From positions 1 to 47,962 of the forward strand of contig NJBK01000019.1 of assembly GCA_005223035.1 (NCBI GenBank): a stretch of DNA of 47,962 nucleotides. Direction: 5' to 3'. Positions 24,857 to 33,249 of this stretch are shown in pieces. This stretch comes from Chloroflexi bacterium B3_Chlor. GTDB taxonomy: Bacteria > Chloroflexota > Anaerolineae > UBA7937 > B3-Chlor. The first letter of the stretch is position 1. Each line of letters starts with the position of its first letter. A program made the position numbers and the translations under genes. The notes under the pieces were generated by a model that was given only the letters and a program-made list of their open reading frames with translations, was not told the DNA's origin and did no database searches.

Positions 24857-25611
24857 TCGGTAACAGGATGAACACGACAGAGGAGCTAGGCGAGGCAGGG
24901 GTCATCAGGATCAGATGGATACCCAAGTACACAGCGATGGAACGCCTCTTCCACTGGGGGCACACGGTCACCTTCCTCGCACTGGCGGCGACGGGCATGA
25001 TCCTGTTCTTCCCTTTCCTGCGCCCTTTGGCGCAGGGAGAGGGCGGTCAGCTCGTGCGGCTAATGCATCGGGCCGCAGCTATCCCCTATGGCGCATTACC
25101 CCTCATTTACGTCATACTGGAGCCCAGACGAGCTGTACTGAGCCTCAGGTCGGTGTTCAAAGTGAGCCGCGATGACTTCGAATGGATAAAGGGAGCGATG
25201 CCCTACTATCTCTTCGGGAGGCATGAAGCCATGGCACCCCAGGACAGGTTCAACACTGGCGAGAAGTTGAACGCCGTGGTCATCATCTTGGGCAGCGTGG
25301 CTTTCGCCATTACCGGCCTCGTGATGTGGTTTGGTAAGGGTATTGTCCCCATTGGCTTGTATCAGGCGATGGTAGTTATGCACGACGTGTCCATGGTGGT
25401 GACCGTTTCCATCTTCATCGTCCACTTTTATCTAGCTGTGGTGCATCCCATGATGTGGGCCGGTCTGGTTAGCATGCGCTTCGGCGTGACCTCCGCCGCC
25501 TATGCCCAGGAGCACCATGCCTCGTGGTACTATGGGCCTGAGAGGGCCAAGGAGATCTATGAGGCTAGGAAGGCTGCACTGGCTGCCGAGGAAGAGTACC
25601 CGACCGACTGA
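24853..25611 (+). CDS. Formate dehydrogenase gamma-type cytochrome b subunit
   Basis: 252 aa; ATG 24853 overlaps the previous stop (ATGA), ATG 24868 is an alternative. Four membrane helices with candidate haem b His residues in MERLFHWGHTVTFLALAATGM, LMHRAAAI, VMHDVSMVV and HFYLAVVHPMMW: the FdnI/FdoI pattern. Takes electrons from the beta subunit and reduces quinone near the cytoplasmic side. Works with the preceding gene. Confidence 0.88.
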   Translation: MIGNRMNTTEELGEAGVIRIRWIPKYTAMERLFHWGHTVTFLALAATGMILFFPFLRPLAQGEGGQLVRLMHRAAAIPYGALPLIYVILEPRRAVLSLRSVFKVSRDDFEWIKGAMPYYLFGRHEAMAPQDRFNTGEKLNAVVIILGSVAFAITGLVMWFGKGIVPIGLYQAMVVMHDVSMVVTVSIFIVHFYLAVVHPMMWAGLVSMRFGVTSAAYAQEHHASWYYGPERAKEIYEARKAALAAEEEYPTD

Positions 25612-25635
25612 TACCGAGTTGTGCTTTTTTTGGTG

Positions 25636-25667
25636 CAGGGGCCTGGAGGTTGAGTCAGGCCTCTGCA
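25636..25667. repeat. Hairpin after the cytochrome b gene
   Basis: GCAG-g-GGCCTG pairs with CAGGCC-t-CTGC, but the T-run lies before rather than after the stem on the plus strand, so terminator function is doubtful. Confidence 0.35.
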
Positions 25668-25697
25668 TCGTTCTGTGACTCCGCTTTCCCTCGACTC

Positions 25698-25726
25698 TTG
25701 ACTGGTCTCCGGACGCAGGATATAAT
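25698..25726 (+). promoter_or_regulatory. Sigma70 promoter of the ACT-domain gene
   Basis: TTGACT (25698-25703), 17-base spacer, TATAAT (25721-25726); the gene start is about 70 bases further on. Confidence 0.8.
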
Positions 25727-25802
25727 CTTGAAGGCGCACCTTGTGTGGCTTACCCAAATCGAAACACGTCTTGATTGCGCTAAGTTCGGAGAGGCTAACC
25801 CT

Positions 25803-26300
25803 ATGGGCAGAGTCAAGATTGGCGGTATCATTCAGTATACTGACTTGGCCTTGGTGGGGATGATGGCCGTCCCTGACCGTCCAGGGATTGCTGCGGCGGT
25901 CTTTGAGACGCTTGGAAAGAGGGGCATAAACGTACTGTTCATTGTTCAGTCCATTGACCTCAATAACAACACTCACATCGTTTTCTGTCTAGCCAGCAAA
26001 GATCTGTCTCAGGCCTTGGGTCTCTTAGACCCCGTCAAAGAGAGATTCGGAGGACAGCGGGTGACTCATCACCCGAGGGTGGCGATAGTGTCCATCTTCG
26101 GGCCCGATTTCAAGGAGCGGCCGGGTATCGCGGGCATGATGTATGCAGCTCTCGCCAGTGCTGGCATAAACATCCTATCAATAAGTACTTCCATGTCCAG
26201 CGTCTCGTGCGTAGTAGACAGGGATCGTTTGGCCGACGCCGTGGAGGCCTTAAGGGACACTTTTGAGTTCCATGAGCGCTCAAGCCTTAGGGCCCCATAG
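25803..26300 (+). CDS. Tandem ACT-domain protein (aspartokinase regulatory-domain-like)
   Basis: 165 aa from ATG 25803, preceded by GGAGAGG. Two ACT folds: LVGMMAVPDRPGIAAAVFETLGKRGINVLFIVQS and VAIVSIFGPDFKERPGIAGMMYAALASAGINILSIST give the expected pattern of strand, D/E-RPGIA loop, helix and strand, as in the regulatory tail of aspartokinase. There is no kinase domain. Probably binds a small ligand such as an amino acid; the target is unknown. It ends eight bases from the convergent gene's end. (The long runs quoted are broken in the protein by no gaps; motif keys are RPGIA at about residues 27-31 and 109-113.). Confidence 0.8.
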   Translation: MGRVKIGGIIQYTDLALVGMMAVPDRPGIAAAVFETLGKRGINVLFIVQSIDLNNNTHIVFCLASKDLSQALGLLDPVKERFGGQRVTHHPRVAIVSIFGPDFKERPGIAGMMYAALASAGINILSISTSMSSVSCVVDRDRLADAVEALRDTFEFHERSSLRAP

Positions 26301-26307
26301 CTTACTG

Positions 26308-27492
26308 TCACTCTTCATGCCCCACCTCCTCCCCTCTCTCAAGCGCCTGATGCTCCGGCTCCGAGGATTGCGGCAACGTGAAGGCAAAGGTGGTCCCTTC
26401 GCCTAGCTCTGAATCCACCTCGATCGTACCTCCGTAGGTTTCGATGATTTCCTTGACGATGGGCATGCCGAGGCCAGTGCCGTGGCCCTCGATATCTTTG
26501 GCCTGCTTGGTGCGGTAGAACTCCTCGAATATGCGCGGTAGATCGTCAGCGGCGATGCCGATCCCTGTGTCGGACACCGTGCCCAGAATCTGGCCATCTT
26601 TCTCATCCACTGATGCCGCCACGGAGCCGCCGGGCGGGGTGTACTTGATGGCGTTGGACAACAGGTTGGTCCACAACTGCTTCAGATGCTCTTGATCCGC
26701 AAGCATTAGAGGCCGACTCGGGATCTCAAGGCTGAGCGTAACGCCCTTCCTCTCCGCTCCTGCCTTCAGTAAGCTACCAACTTCTTCGAGAACTGTTGCC
26801 ACTGACACCGTGGTCTTCTTCGTTCTTGGGGTTGTCTCTTTGATATGCGCTAGCACCAGCAGATCATCTACCATATCCAGCAGTTCGCCGCATCTCTGGT
26901 GGGCACTTTCCAGCATCTCCTCTCTATCCTCAGAGGCGTATCCGTCCAGGATAAGTCCCAGATACCCTTGAATGGCAGCCACAGGTGCCCGCAACTCGTG
27001 CGCCACGGTCAGCATGAAGCGCGTCTTCATGGCATCCAACTTCTCCAACTCCGCCTTGGCTCTGGCTAGCTCCTTCGCGTCTTCCTCTATGGCTTGTAGC
27101 CGTTTGGTCTCCAAGGATAGACGTCGATGCTCCAAACCCTGGTTGACCACAAGCATCAAGTCGTCGGCTGTGAAAGGCTTGGAGATGAAATCGTAGGCGC
27201 CCCTCTTGATGGTCTTCACGGCTGCCTCGACGGTGGCGTAGCCGGTGATGATGATGACCACGATTTCTGGGTCTATCTGGTGGATGCGCTCCAAGGCTTC
27301 CATTCCGCTCATGCCCGGCATCATCAGGTCCAGGAGGACAAGATCAAAGGCTCCCTCGCGCAGCTTTCGCAGTCCAGCGACGCCAGTCTCTGCTACATCA
27401 ACACCATAGCCGAGGGGGGTCAATGCCCGGCGACATCCCTCCCGTATGCCTCGCTCGTCATCCATGACAAGGACGTTTATGTCTTCTTCCAC
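26308..27492 (-). CDS. Receiver-histidine kinase hybrid
   Basis: 394 aa, ATG 27492. N-terminal receiver (VLVMDDERG, LVLLDLMMPGM, IIITGY, FISKPF), a coiled-coil linker (about residues 125-155), then HisKA with His in LTVAHELRAPVA and an ATPase with NLLSNAIKY, DTGIGI and GHGTGLGM. No membrane helix. It follows the membrane kinase at 27545 by 52 bases on the same strand, so it likely receives phosphate from, or signals with, that kinase. Output regulator not evident nearby. Confidence 0.9.
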   Translation of the reverse strand: MEEDINVLVMDDERGIREGCRRALTPLGYGVDVAETGVAGLRKLREGAFDLVLLDLMMPGMSGMEALERIHQIDPEIVVIIITGYATVEAAVKTIKRGAYDFISKPFTADDLMLVVNQGLEHRRLSLETKRLQAIEEDAKELARAKAELEKLDAMKTRFMLTVAHELRAPVAAIQGYLGLILDGYASEDREEMLESAHQRCGELLDMVDDLLVLAHIKETTPRTKKTTVSVATVLEEVGSLLKAGAERKGVTLSLEIPSRPLMLADQEHLKQLWTNLLSNAIKYTPPGGSVAASVDEKDGQILGTVSDTGIGIAADDLPRIFEEFYRTKQAKDIEGHGTGLGMPIVKEIIETYGGTIEVDSELGEGTTFAFTLPQSSEPEHQALERGEEVGHEE

Positions 27493-27544
27493 GGGATATC
27501 CTCCTTAGCATGCAGCATAGCCATCGGGGCACAGCTTTGGATGG

Positions 27545-29515
27545 CTACTCTGTCCGAACCGCTGCCGTCGTTTGCGCTGTGGCAAGAGCCAACTTGATGG
27601 GCAGAGTAATGGTGAAGGTACTGCCGACACCGACCTCGCTCTCCACGTAGATCTGTCCACGATGCATCTTGATGATGCCGTAGACGATGGCCAATCCCAG
27701 TCCTGTTCCCTTGCCGATGGGCTTGGTGGTGAAGAAGGGGGTGAAGATCTTGCTCAGGTTCTCCTCCGGTATGCCACATCCTGTGTCTTGGAAGGCAATC
27801 TTGATCATCTCATCCTCGGTGGCTTCGGTGATGATGGTCAGGGAGCCGCCCTGTCCCATGGCTTCGGCGGCATTGGTCATGATGTTGATAAAGACCTCCT
27901 TGAGCTGAGCAGGATCCGCCTGGATGTGGGAGAGGGTCGGGTTCAGCCGAAGAGTGATTTCAACTTCCTCGAAAATCGGTTGAATCTTGATCTCTTCAAC
28001 GGTTTCGTCGAGCAAGGCATTGACATCAGTCTCTTGGGCCAGAACCTCATTCTGTCGGGCAAAGTTGAGGAGGTCTGAGACAATGGTCTTGCAGCGGGTG
28101 GTTTCGTCGACGATCATTTGCACGTCGTCACGGCGGGAGTCATCAGGAGGGAGCTCCTTACGCATGATATCGGAGAAGAGGAGGATGGTGCCCAGGGGGT
28201 TGTTAATCTCGTGGGCGACGCCAGCGGCCAGTTGGCCCACCGAGGCCAGCTTCTCCGATTGAATCAACTGTTGCTCAGTGGTCCGCAGCTTCTCGACCAT
28301 GGTGTTAAAGGAACGCTCCAGGATGGCTAGTTCGCCTGTGCCCCGTACAGGGACCGTCACGGCTCGGTCTCCCAGGGCGACTTTCTCATTAGCCTCGGCC
28401 AACTCGGCAACCGGTCTGCTGATGGAGCGAGAGATCGGTACGGCGATCATGACCGCCAACAAGATGCAGCCCAGGGCTATCACGGAGATGCGAGCGTAGA
28501 ACGCCTGCACCAGCTTGAGGAAGGACGCCTGGCGAGCTCCCACATACAGTATGCCCACTGTGTGAGCCTGGTGGTCACGAAGCGGTTCGTATCTCGTGAT
28601 GAAGTTCTCGTTGACCACGTAGGCTGGGCCCGTAAAACCAACTCCTTCGACCAGCAGCACGTCCCTGACCTGCTGGGAGACACGCGTGCCGACGGCTCGT
28701 TGCCCCTTCTCATCCAGCACGTTGGTGGAGACCCTTAGATCGCCGAAGAAGATAGTTACCGTGTCAACGCCTGCCACTTCCTTGATGCGGTCCACAATTG
28801 TGAAATCGTTGTTGAAGAGATGACCCACCACCACGGCTCCAAGAACAGCGCCTCGGTCATCCAATATGGGGGCCACGGCCGTCAAGGTCAGGCCCGCAGT
28901 CCCCTCCCGGGGATCAAAGGGCTCTGGAGCAGCTTTGGGTGTGTCAACGAGCGTGATGCGGCCTTGCTCAGCGAGGCTCAACAAGGCTAGCAAATCGGCG
29001 GGAATCACCTCGGTCGCGGCGAGAGGTTGTCCGTCGTTCAGTACCGCGGCCACGATAGGCAGGCGGGACCAATTGCCTGGCGAGGTTGGTGAAGCTCCGC
29101 CAGGGGACCGCGAAATTCGACCCAAGACAGAGTTCCCAGCGCCATCAACCAGTACTATGAAGTAGTTGCTGGTGAGGCTCTGTGACGTGACTTCCTTTGT
29201 AACGCATTCCTCCACGATGCGGATAGCTTCGTCTTCGCCCTGAGTGGCCTGGGGTAGGACCGTTACTATCGGGCGACTTGAGGCCAACCTTCTAGCCATG
29301 GCACCAATCTTGTCAAGCTTCAGGTCATAGAAGGCCTCTGCCAACTGCATGTCTCGGCTGACGCGGCTCCCCTGGGCTTCGGCGAGATAGTCGCCAATCA
29401 GCTTGGAGGTCACTACCGCGGTGGCACCGACAGTCAGTAGAGCGATGAAGGAGAAGAGAATGACCATCGTGGTTTGAAGGCGGAAACTGGGCAAGCGGCC
29501 AAGGTACCTTCTCAT
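27545..29515 (-). CDS. Membrane sensor histidine kinase with a large extracytoplasmic (Cache-like) domain
   Basis: 656 aa from ATG 29515 ([11 protein letters not shown]), with GGAGG seven bases upstream; upstream in-frame start at 29578 is rejected. Helix at about 15-37, a periplasmic domain of about 250 residues of double-Cache type, second helix near 295-315 ([19 protein letters not shown]), HAMP, HisKA with [15 protein letters not shown] and ATPase with [17 protein letters not shown] and [10 protein letters not shown]. The ligand is probably a small extracellular metabolite. Expressed from the module-2 promoter and divergent from small membrane proteins. Confidence 0.9.
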   Translation of the reverse strand: MRRYLGRLPSFRLQTTMVILFSFIALLTVGATAVVTSKLIGDYLAEAQGSRVSRDMQLAEAFYDLKLDKIGAMARRLASSRPIVTVLPQATQGEDEAIRIVEECVTKEVTSQSLTSNYFIVLVDGAGNSVLGRISRSPGGASPTSPGNWSRLPIVAAVLNDGQPLAATEVIPADLLALLSLAEQGRITLVDTPKAAPEPFDPREGTAGLTLTAVAPILDDRGAVLGAVVVGHLFNNDFTIVDRIKEVAGVDTVTIFFGDLRVSTNVLDEKGQRAVGTRVSQQVRDVLLVEGVGFTGPAYVVNENFITRYEPLRDHQAHTVGILYVGARQASFLKLVQAFYARISVIALGCILLAVMIAVPISRSISRPVAELAEANEKVALGDRAVTVPVRGTGELAILERSFNTMVEKLRTTEQQLIQSEKLASVGQLAAGVAHEINNPLGTILLFSDIMRKELPPDDSRRDDVQMIVDETTRCKTIVSDLLNFARQNEVLAQETDVNALLDETVEEIKIQPIFEEVEITLRLNPTLSHIQADPAQLKEVFINIMTNAAEAMGQGGSLTIITEATEDEMIKIAFQDTGCGIPEENLSKIFTPFFTTKPIGKGTGLGLAIVYGIIKMHRGQIYVESEVGVGSTFTITLPIKLALATAQTTAAVRTE

Positions 29516-29610
29516 TGTGGGCCTCCGCAGTGGCTTTGGCGGGATGGTAGCAGCCAAGTGTAGTAAATCAAGCCACATCCGGGGAATTGCGATGATCCTG
29601 CTCCAGTTCC

Positions 29611-29640
29611 ATTATAGCTTGTTTCGTAAGCAAGAATCAA
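29611..29640 (-). promoter_or_regulatory. Sigma70 promoter of the kinase operon
   Basis: On the minus strand: TTGATT (29640-29635), 18-base spacer, TATAAT (29616-29611); same place in the module as 22184-22212. Confidence 0.78.
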
Positions 29641-29805
29641 GCCCTTCTAGGCACAATAGGCAAAAGTGCTTACTGCCAGCCAAGCGCAATTGCCTACCCA
29701 GTGGGCCCTGGGAGTCGGTAGAAACGCCTAAGGGCCAATCAATGAGTAAGCCTTTCTTTCGGGCGACGAACAGGCAGTTTTCCTCTTTAGAACTGATCCC
29801 CGGTG

Positions 29806-29814
29806 TGCTAAACT
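29806..29814 (+). promoter_or_regulatory. Extended -10 promoter of the second small-protein pair
   Basis: TG-c-TAAACT (hexamer 29809-29814), no consensus -35; aligned with 22379-22387. Confidence 0.5.
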
Positions 29815-29859
29815 GAAGGTGGATGGGCAGGGTGAAGAAAGAGAAAGGAGCCGGGCGAA

Positions 29860-30009
29860 ATGCTATCCTTGGAGATAATCGGTGTACTGGGTGCCTTGTT
29901 CGCATTCCTGGTGTATGGCATGGTCAGGACTCAACTGGCCAAGCGGGAAGCCAAGGCGCGGCAAGAGGCGGAGAAGGGCGCTCCAGCCGCGGCGGAGAAA
30001 GCTCGGTAG
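29860..30009 (+). CDS. Small one-helix membrane protein, type A (copy 3)
   Basis: 49 aa; ATG 29860 with AAAGGAG upstream. MLSLEIIGVLGALFAFLVY, then GMVRTQLAKREAKARQE and a tail ending in AEKAR. Same length as copy 1 of type A and the same motif spacing. First gene right of regulatory module 2. The bases following its stop (GAAGCCCTGAGGC) also occur after type A copy 2 near 22999, showing that the whole A-B unit was duplicated. Confidence 0.8.
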   Translation: MLSLEIIGVLGALFAFLVYGMVRTQLAKREAKARQEAEKGAPAAAEKAR

Positions 30010-30110
30010 CTGGCGCCGGATAGAAGCCCTGAGGCTCGCGTGGGCATCCCAGATGATGACCGGATGACGAAGCGTGACTGGGGAATGGTGGGGGAAAGGA
30101 GGCAACGGAC

Positions 30111-30278
30111 ATGCTATCGCGGGAACTGATCGCCATACTTGCTCTCCTTTTCTGCTTTGTGACCTACGTGATGGCTGTGACACGGGCAGTCCGCAGAGCC
30201 ACGCGGATTATTGAGTGGAAGACCGAGACTGAGGAGGATGCAGAACCGGCGGCGCAGCCCAGCAACGCTGCCCAGTAG
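30111..30278 (+). CDS. Small one-helix membrane protein, type B (copy 3, divergent)
   Basis: 55 aa; ATG 30111 after GGAAAGGAGG. MLSRELIAILALLFCFVTY, then VMAVTRAVRRATRIIE and an acidic tail (TETEEDAEPAAQ). It keeps the type B order but the TQLERR motif has become TRAVRR. Second gene right of module 2. Confidence 0.72.
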   Translation: MLSRELIAILALLFCFVTYVMAVTRAVRRATRIIEWKTETEEDAEPAAQPSNAAQ

Positions 30279-30582
30279 GTCTAGGAGAATGAGACCGAGC
30301 TAAGAGAATGGATGTCGGCAGACGGAGAGACGTGACAGTGGCTCTCGCAGTGATAACACTGGACGAGCGTACAACTAGGCTCGATTGGCATTGGCCGGTC
30401 AAACCTAGTTCATGTTGGCTCCTCGACAAGCCATTATGTCTTGACTTCTAGGCGGCCTTATGACGTTTGAACACCAGCTGGACTAATCCTGAAAGGCTCT
30501 CTGATAGCGGTGTCTCATTCTGCTGTCGCTGAAGAATGCACACTTAGTTGCTATTAGTCAAGTCAAATAACCAGAGGGGGCG
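30279..30582. other. Intergenic region before the Rrf2 gene
   Basis: About 300 bases with no protein-like frame. No convincing -35/-10 pair or terminator could be identified. Confidence 0.5.
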
Positions 30583-30984
30583 ATGAAACTGACATCCCGC
30601 AGCGAGTACGCTTTGCTGGCTCTTGTCTATCTGGCGCGGCAAGATACCCGAGAGTATATCCCTGTGGAGGCTATCGCGGCCGCGCAGGGCATTCCGTCGA
30701 AGTTCCTTGAGCAGATCATGCTGGTCCTCAAGCACGCGAGATGCCTGCGCAGCCGGAGAGGGCAGTACGGTGGTTACTGTCTGGCCAAGCCGGCGGACAA
30801 GATCGCCTTGGCCGAAATCATTCGGGTGTTTGACGGCGCGCTGGCACCGACCGAATCGGTGAGCAGGTATTTCCACGGATCCACACCTATCCAAAGAGAG
30901 GAGAAGCTGGTCAGGGTTTTTCAGGACATCCGCGACGATGTGTCGATGAAACTGGAGAAGATCACTCTGGCCGACGTGTGTTGA
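30583..30984 (+). CDS. Rrf2-family transcription regulator without the Fe-S cysteine triad
   Basis: 133 aa; ATG 30583 after AGAGGGGG. Winged helix typical of Rrf2: MKLTSRSEYALLALVYLA, IPVEAIAAAQGIPSKFLEQIM, RSRRGQYGGYCLAKP. The region where IscR/NsrR carry three clustered Cys reads APTESVSRYFHGSTP, with no Cys, so it is not an Fe-S sensor of that type. It is encoded upstream of the Pst-type transporter on the same strand. Whether it controls that transporter, itself or the redox genes is unknown. Confidence 0.88.
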   Translation: MKLTSRSEYALLALVYLARQDTREYIPVEAIAAAQGIPSKFLEQIMLVLKHARCLRSRRGQYGGYCLAKPADKIALAEIIRVFDGALAPTESVSRYFHGSTPIQREEKLVRVFQDIRDDVSMKLEKITLADVC

Positions 30985-31276
30985 AGTCCTATTTTGGGCC
31001 AGTTTCATGACTAATTCTATAGGAAAAAGAGGACAACATGTTCTGGCGCCGCAGCATACGGCTTTTCTGTCCGACCTGCCGGTCTGCGATCTTTTGCGTG
31101 CTCACATTCCCGCCCGGATTGCACGTGGGGCCGGATGTGGCAGAACGCAGGCTGGCCCAGCTCCTTCCGCCTGCGGGTGGGTCGAGTGTGCAGAGGACAG
31201 GACAATGCTCTAGCGGGTAGTCAAATCGCTGCCATCAGCCGTCGGACTGGCGAGCAATCCATTAGGAGGGAGGAAA
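30985..31276. other. Intergenic region between Rrf2 and the transporter
   Basis: Short open frames (for example from 31038) lack ribosome sites or recognisable content. No terminator or promoter identified with confidence. Confidence 0.45.
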
Positions 31277-32272
31277 ATGATGACCTTAAGGATTGGTCGC
31301 AGACATTTCATCTTGGGCCTGCTTCTTGCTCTTGTGATGATGCTTGGAGCTCCTGCTTGCAGACCCGGAGGGGCTCCAAGCCAACAGATACCTGAGGGGG
31401 AGAGCGAACTTCAGGGCACCATCAAAGTGTCCGGTGCCTGGGCACTCTACCCCATGATGGTCAGATGGGGTGAGGAGTTCCAGAAGATTCACCCGCGAGT
31501 CAGGTTGGATATCTCGGCCGGAGGGGCTGGTAAGGGCATGGCCGACGCCCTTGCCCGCTTGGTGCACATCGGCATGGTTTCGAGAGAAGTCAGGCCGGAG
31601 GAGATCGAGCAGGGTGCTTACTTTGTTCCTGTTGCCAAGGATGCGGTCTTCCCCACCACGAACGAGAGCAACCCGGCTTGGGAAGTCTTGGGCGAACAGG
31701 GCATTCAGCGACAGACCTTCATTGATCTCTGGATCAACGGCAACACGCTGACGTGGGGCGAGGTCGCTGGGACGGAGTCGAACGACGTTGTGAACGTGTA
31801 TACTCGATCGGACGCTTGCGGCGCGGCGGAGACGTGGGCCAAGTACCTCGGAGGCGCACAAGAGGACCTGGCGGGCATAGGTGTGTACGGGGATCCGGGT
31901 CTTGCCGAAGCGGTGAAGACGGACTCTCTTGGTATGGGCTACAACAACCTGAATTACGCCTATGATGCCACGACTGGCCTCCCGGTCGTAGGCCTTCGAG
32001 TCATCCCCATAGATGTGAACGAAGATGGAGAGGTCGGTCCGGAGGAGGATTTGTCAACCAAGACCCGTGCAATCGAGGCAATCGGTTCAGGAGTCTACCC
32101 GTCACCGCCAGCGCGCGATCTCTATCTTGTGACTCAGGGCGGATTCCAGGGTCTGGCCGAGGAATTCGTCCGCTGGATTCTGACGGAGGGCCAGCAGTAC
32201 GCTGAGGAAGTTGGCTATATCTCGCTGACAGACGCCCAGCTCCGGGAAGCCCTGGGAAAGCTGGGCAACTGA
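31277..32272 (+). CDS. pstS: PstS-like substrate-binding lipoprotein/secreted protein
   Basis: 331 aa, ATG 31277 after GGAGGGAGG. Signal with GLLLALVMMLGAPAC, a weak lipobox (Cys about residue 28). Mature part: GTIKVSGAWALYPMM, VRLDISAGGAGKGMADAL, HIGMVSREVRPEE, the PstS-type phosphate-binding fold (PBP-like). The usual phosphate motif SGGGTG-like reads SAGGAGKGM. Head of an ABC-transporter operon. Phosphate is the default call; another oxyanion (for example tungstate or molybdate for the FDHs) cannot be excluded from sequence. Confidence 0.82.
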   Translation: MMTLRIGRRHFILGLLLALVMMLGAPACRPGGAPSQQIPEGESELQGTIKVSGAWALYPMMVRWGEEFQKIHPRVRLDISAGGAGKGMADALARLVHIGMVSREVRPEEIEQGAYFVPVAKDAVFPTTNESNPAWEVLGEQGIQRQTFIDLWINGNTLTWGEVAGTESNDVVNVYTRSDACGAAETWAKYLGGAQEDLAGIGVYGDPGLAEAVKTDSLGMGYNNLNYAYDATTGLPVVGLRVIPIDVNEDGEVGPEEDLSTKTRAIEAIGSGVYPSPPARDLYLVTQGGFQGLAEEFVRWILTEGQQYAEEVGYISLTDAQLREALGKLGN

Positions 32273-32359
32273 AGCCGGATCTGAAGCTGTTGGGGCGGGT
32301 TTGAAAGCTGCCCGCCCTTGTCAGAAGGAGCAAAATCAGGGATCGAAGGTCTGTTCATA

Positions 32360-33244
32360 ATGCGGTGGAGACGGATCAAGGATTCTCTTGCCACGCGGTC
32401 CATGTACTTGGCTGTGGCATTGGCCAATTCGATTGTTTTCCTTGTAGCCCTTGGGTTATTCGTGAAGGCCAGGCCGATTCTCGCCACAACATCGGTCGTG
32501 CAACTATTGTTTTCCTCCACTTGGCACCCCCTAAGAGGCCAATTTGGCTTCTACCCGTTTATTGTAGGGACACTGGCAGTTACAGCAATCGCGATGATTC
32601 TGGCCATTCCGGTGTGCCTGTTGAGTGCCATTTACCTCTCAGAATACGCCCATCGTCGTGTAAGGGAGCTCGTGCGCCCAGTCATCGACCTCCTGGCAGG
32701 CATTCCTTCTGTCATCTATGGGTTCTGGGCTGTGATTGTGATCGTGCCCCTCGTGCGTGCCACCGGTGGGGCTTTAGGCAGTTCCACGACGGGCTACAGC
32801 CTTCTCGCTGGAGGTATCATTCTGGCCATTATGGTGTTTCCCATCATTATCTCTGTCTCCACGGAAGTACTCCAAACGGTCCCGGTCGAGGCCAGGGAAG
32901 CCTCTCTTGCCTTGGGCGCAACGAGATGGGAAACCGTCAAGCACGTTGTCGTCAGGAGTGCCCTGAGGGGCATTGTGGCTTCCATCGTTCTCGGTTTTTC
33001 ACGAGCCTTTGGTGAGACTATGGCTGTTCTCATGGTCGTTGGAAATGTGCCGAAAGTTCCAACCTCGCTCTTTGACCCGGCCTATCCACTGCCAGCCCTG
33101 ATTGCCAACAACTATGGGGAGATGATGTCGATACCGCTTTATGACTCTGCACTGATGCTGGCCGCCCTCGTACTCCTGCTGGTGGTAGCGGGCTTCAACC
33201 TGCTGGCGCATTTCACCCTGTTGCGGATTGAAAGGAGGTCGTAG
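32360..33244 (+). CDS. pstC: PstC-type ABC permease
   Basis: 294 aa from ATG 32360 (MRWRRIKDSL); a TTG at 32318 would add 14 residues. Six helices; conserved EYAHRRVRELVRPVIDLLAGIPSVIYGFW and the permease coupling loop EVLQTVPVEAREASLALGAT with GFSRAFGETMAVLMVVG. Forms the transmembrane channel with the next gene product. (Motif keys: AGIPSVIYG near residue 114 and REASLALGAT near 180.). Confidence 0.9.
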   Translation: MRWRRIKDSLATRSMYLAVALANSIVFLVALGLFVKARPILATTSVVQLLFSSTWHPLRGQFGFYPFIVGTLAVTAIAMILAIPVCLLSAIYLSEYAHRRVRELVRPVIDLLAGIPSVIYGFWAVIVIVPLVRATGGALGSSTTGYSLLAGGIILAIMVFPIIISVSTEVLQTVPVEAREASLALGATRWETVKHVVVRSALRGIVASIVLGFSRAFGETMAVLMVVGNVPKVPTSLFDPAYPLPALIANNYGEMMSIPLYDSALMLAALVLLLVVAGFNLLAHFTLLRIERRS

Positions 33245-33249
33245 TTGAG

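Larger units (their letters stand above)
29607..29859. promoter_or_regulatory. Duplicated divergent regulatory module, copy 2
   Basis: Copy of the 22180-22428 module. GGCAAAAGTGCTTACTGCCAG block at 29659-29679, CTACC-N18-GGTAGAAAC at 29694-29725, GAACAGGCAGTTTT and the rightward extended -10. Spacing between blocks is close to that of copy 1 while inter-block bases differ. The intervening 18 bases here form CCCAG/CTGGG. Confidence 0.75.

Noticed and set aside
31007-31220. Short frames between the Rrf2 gene and pstS
   Set aside because: No suitable ribosome sites and protein composition looks random.
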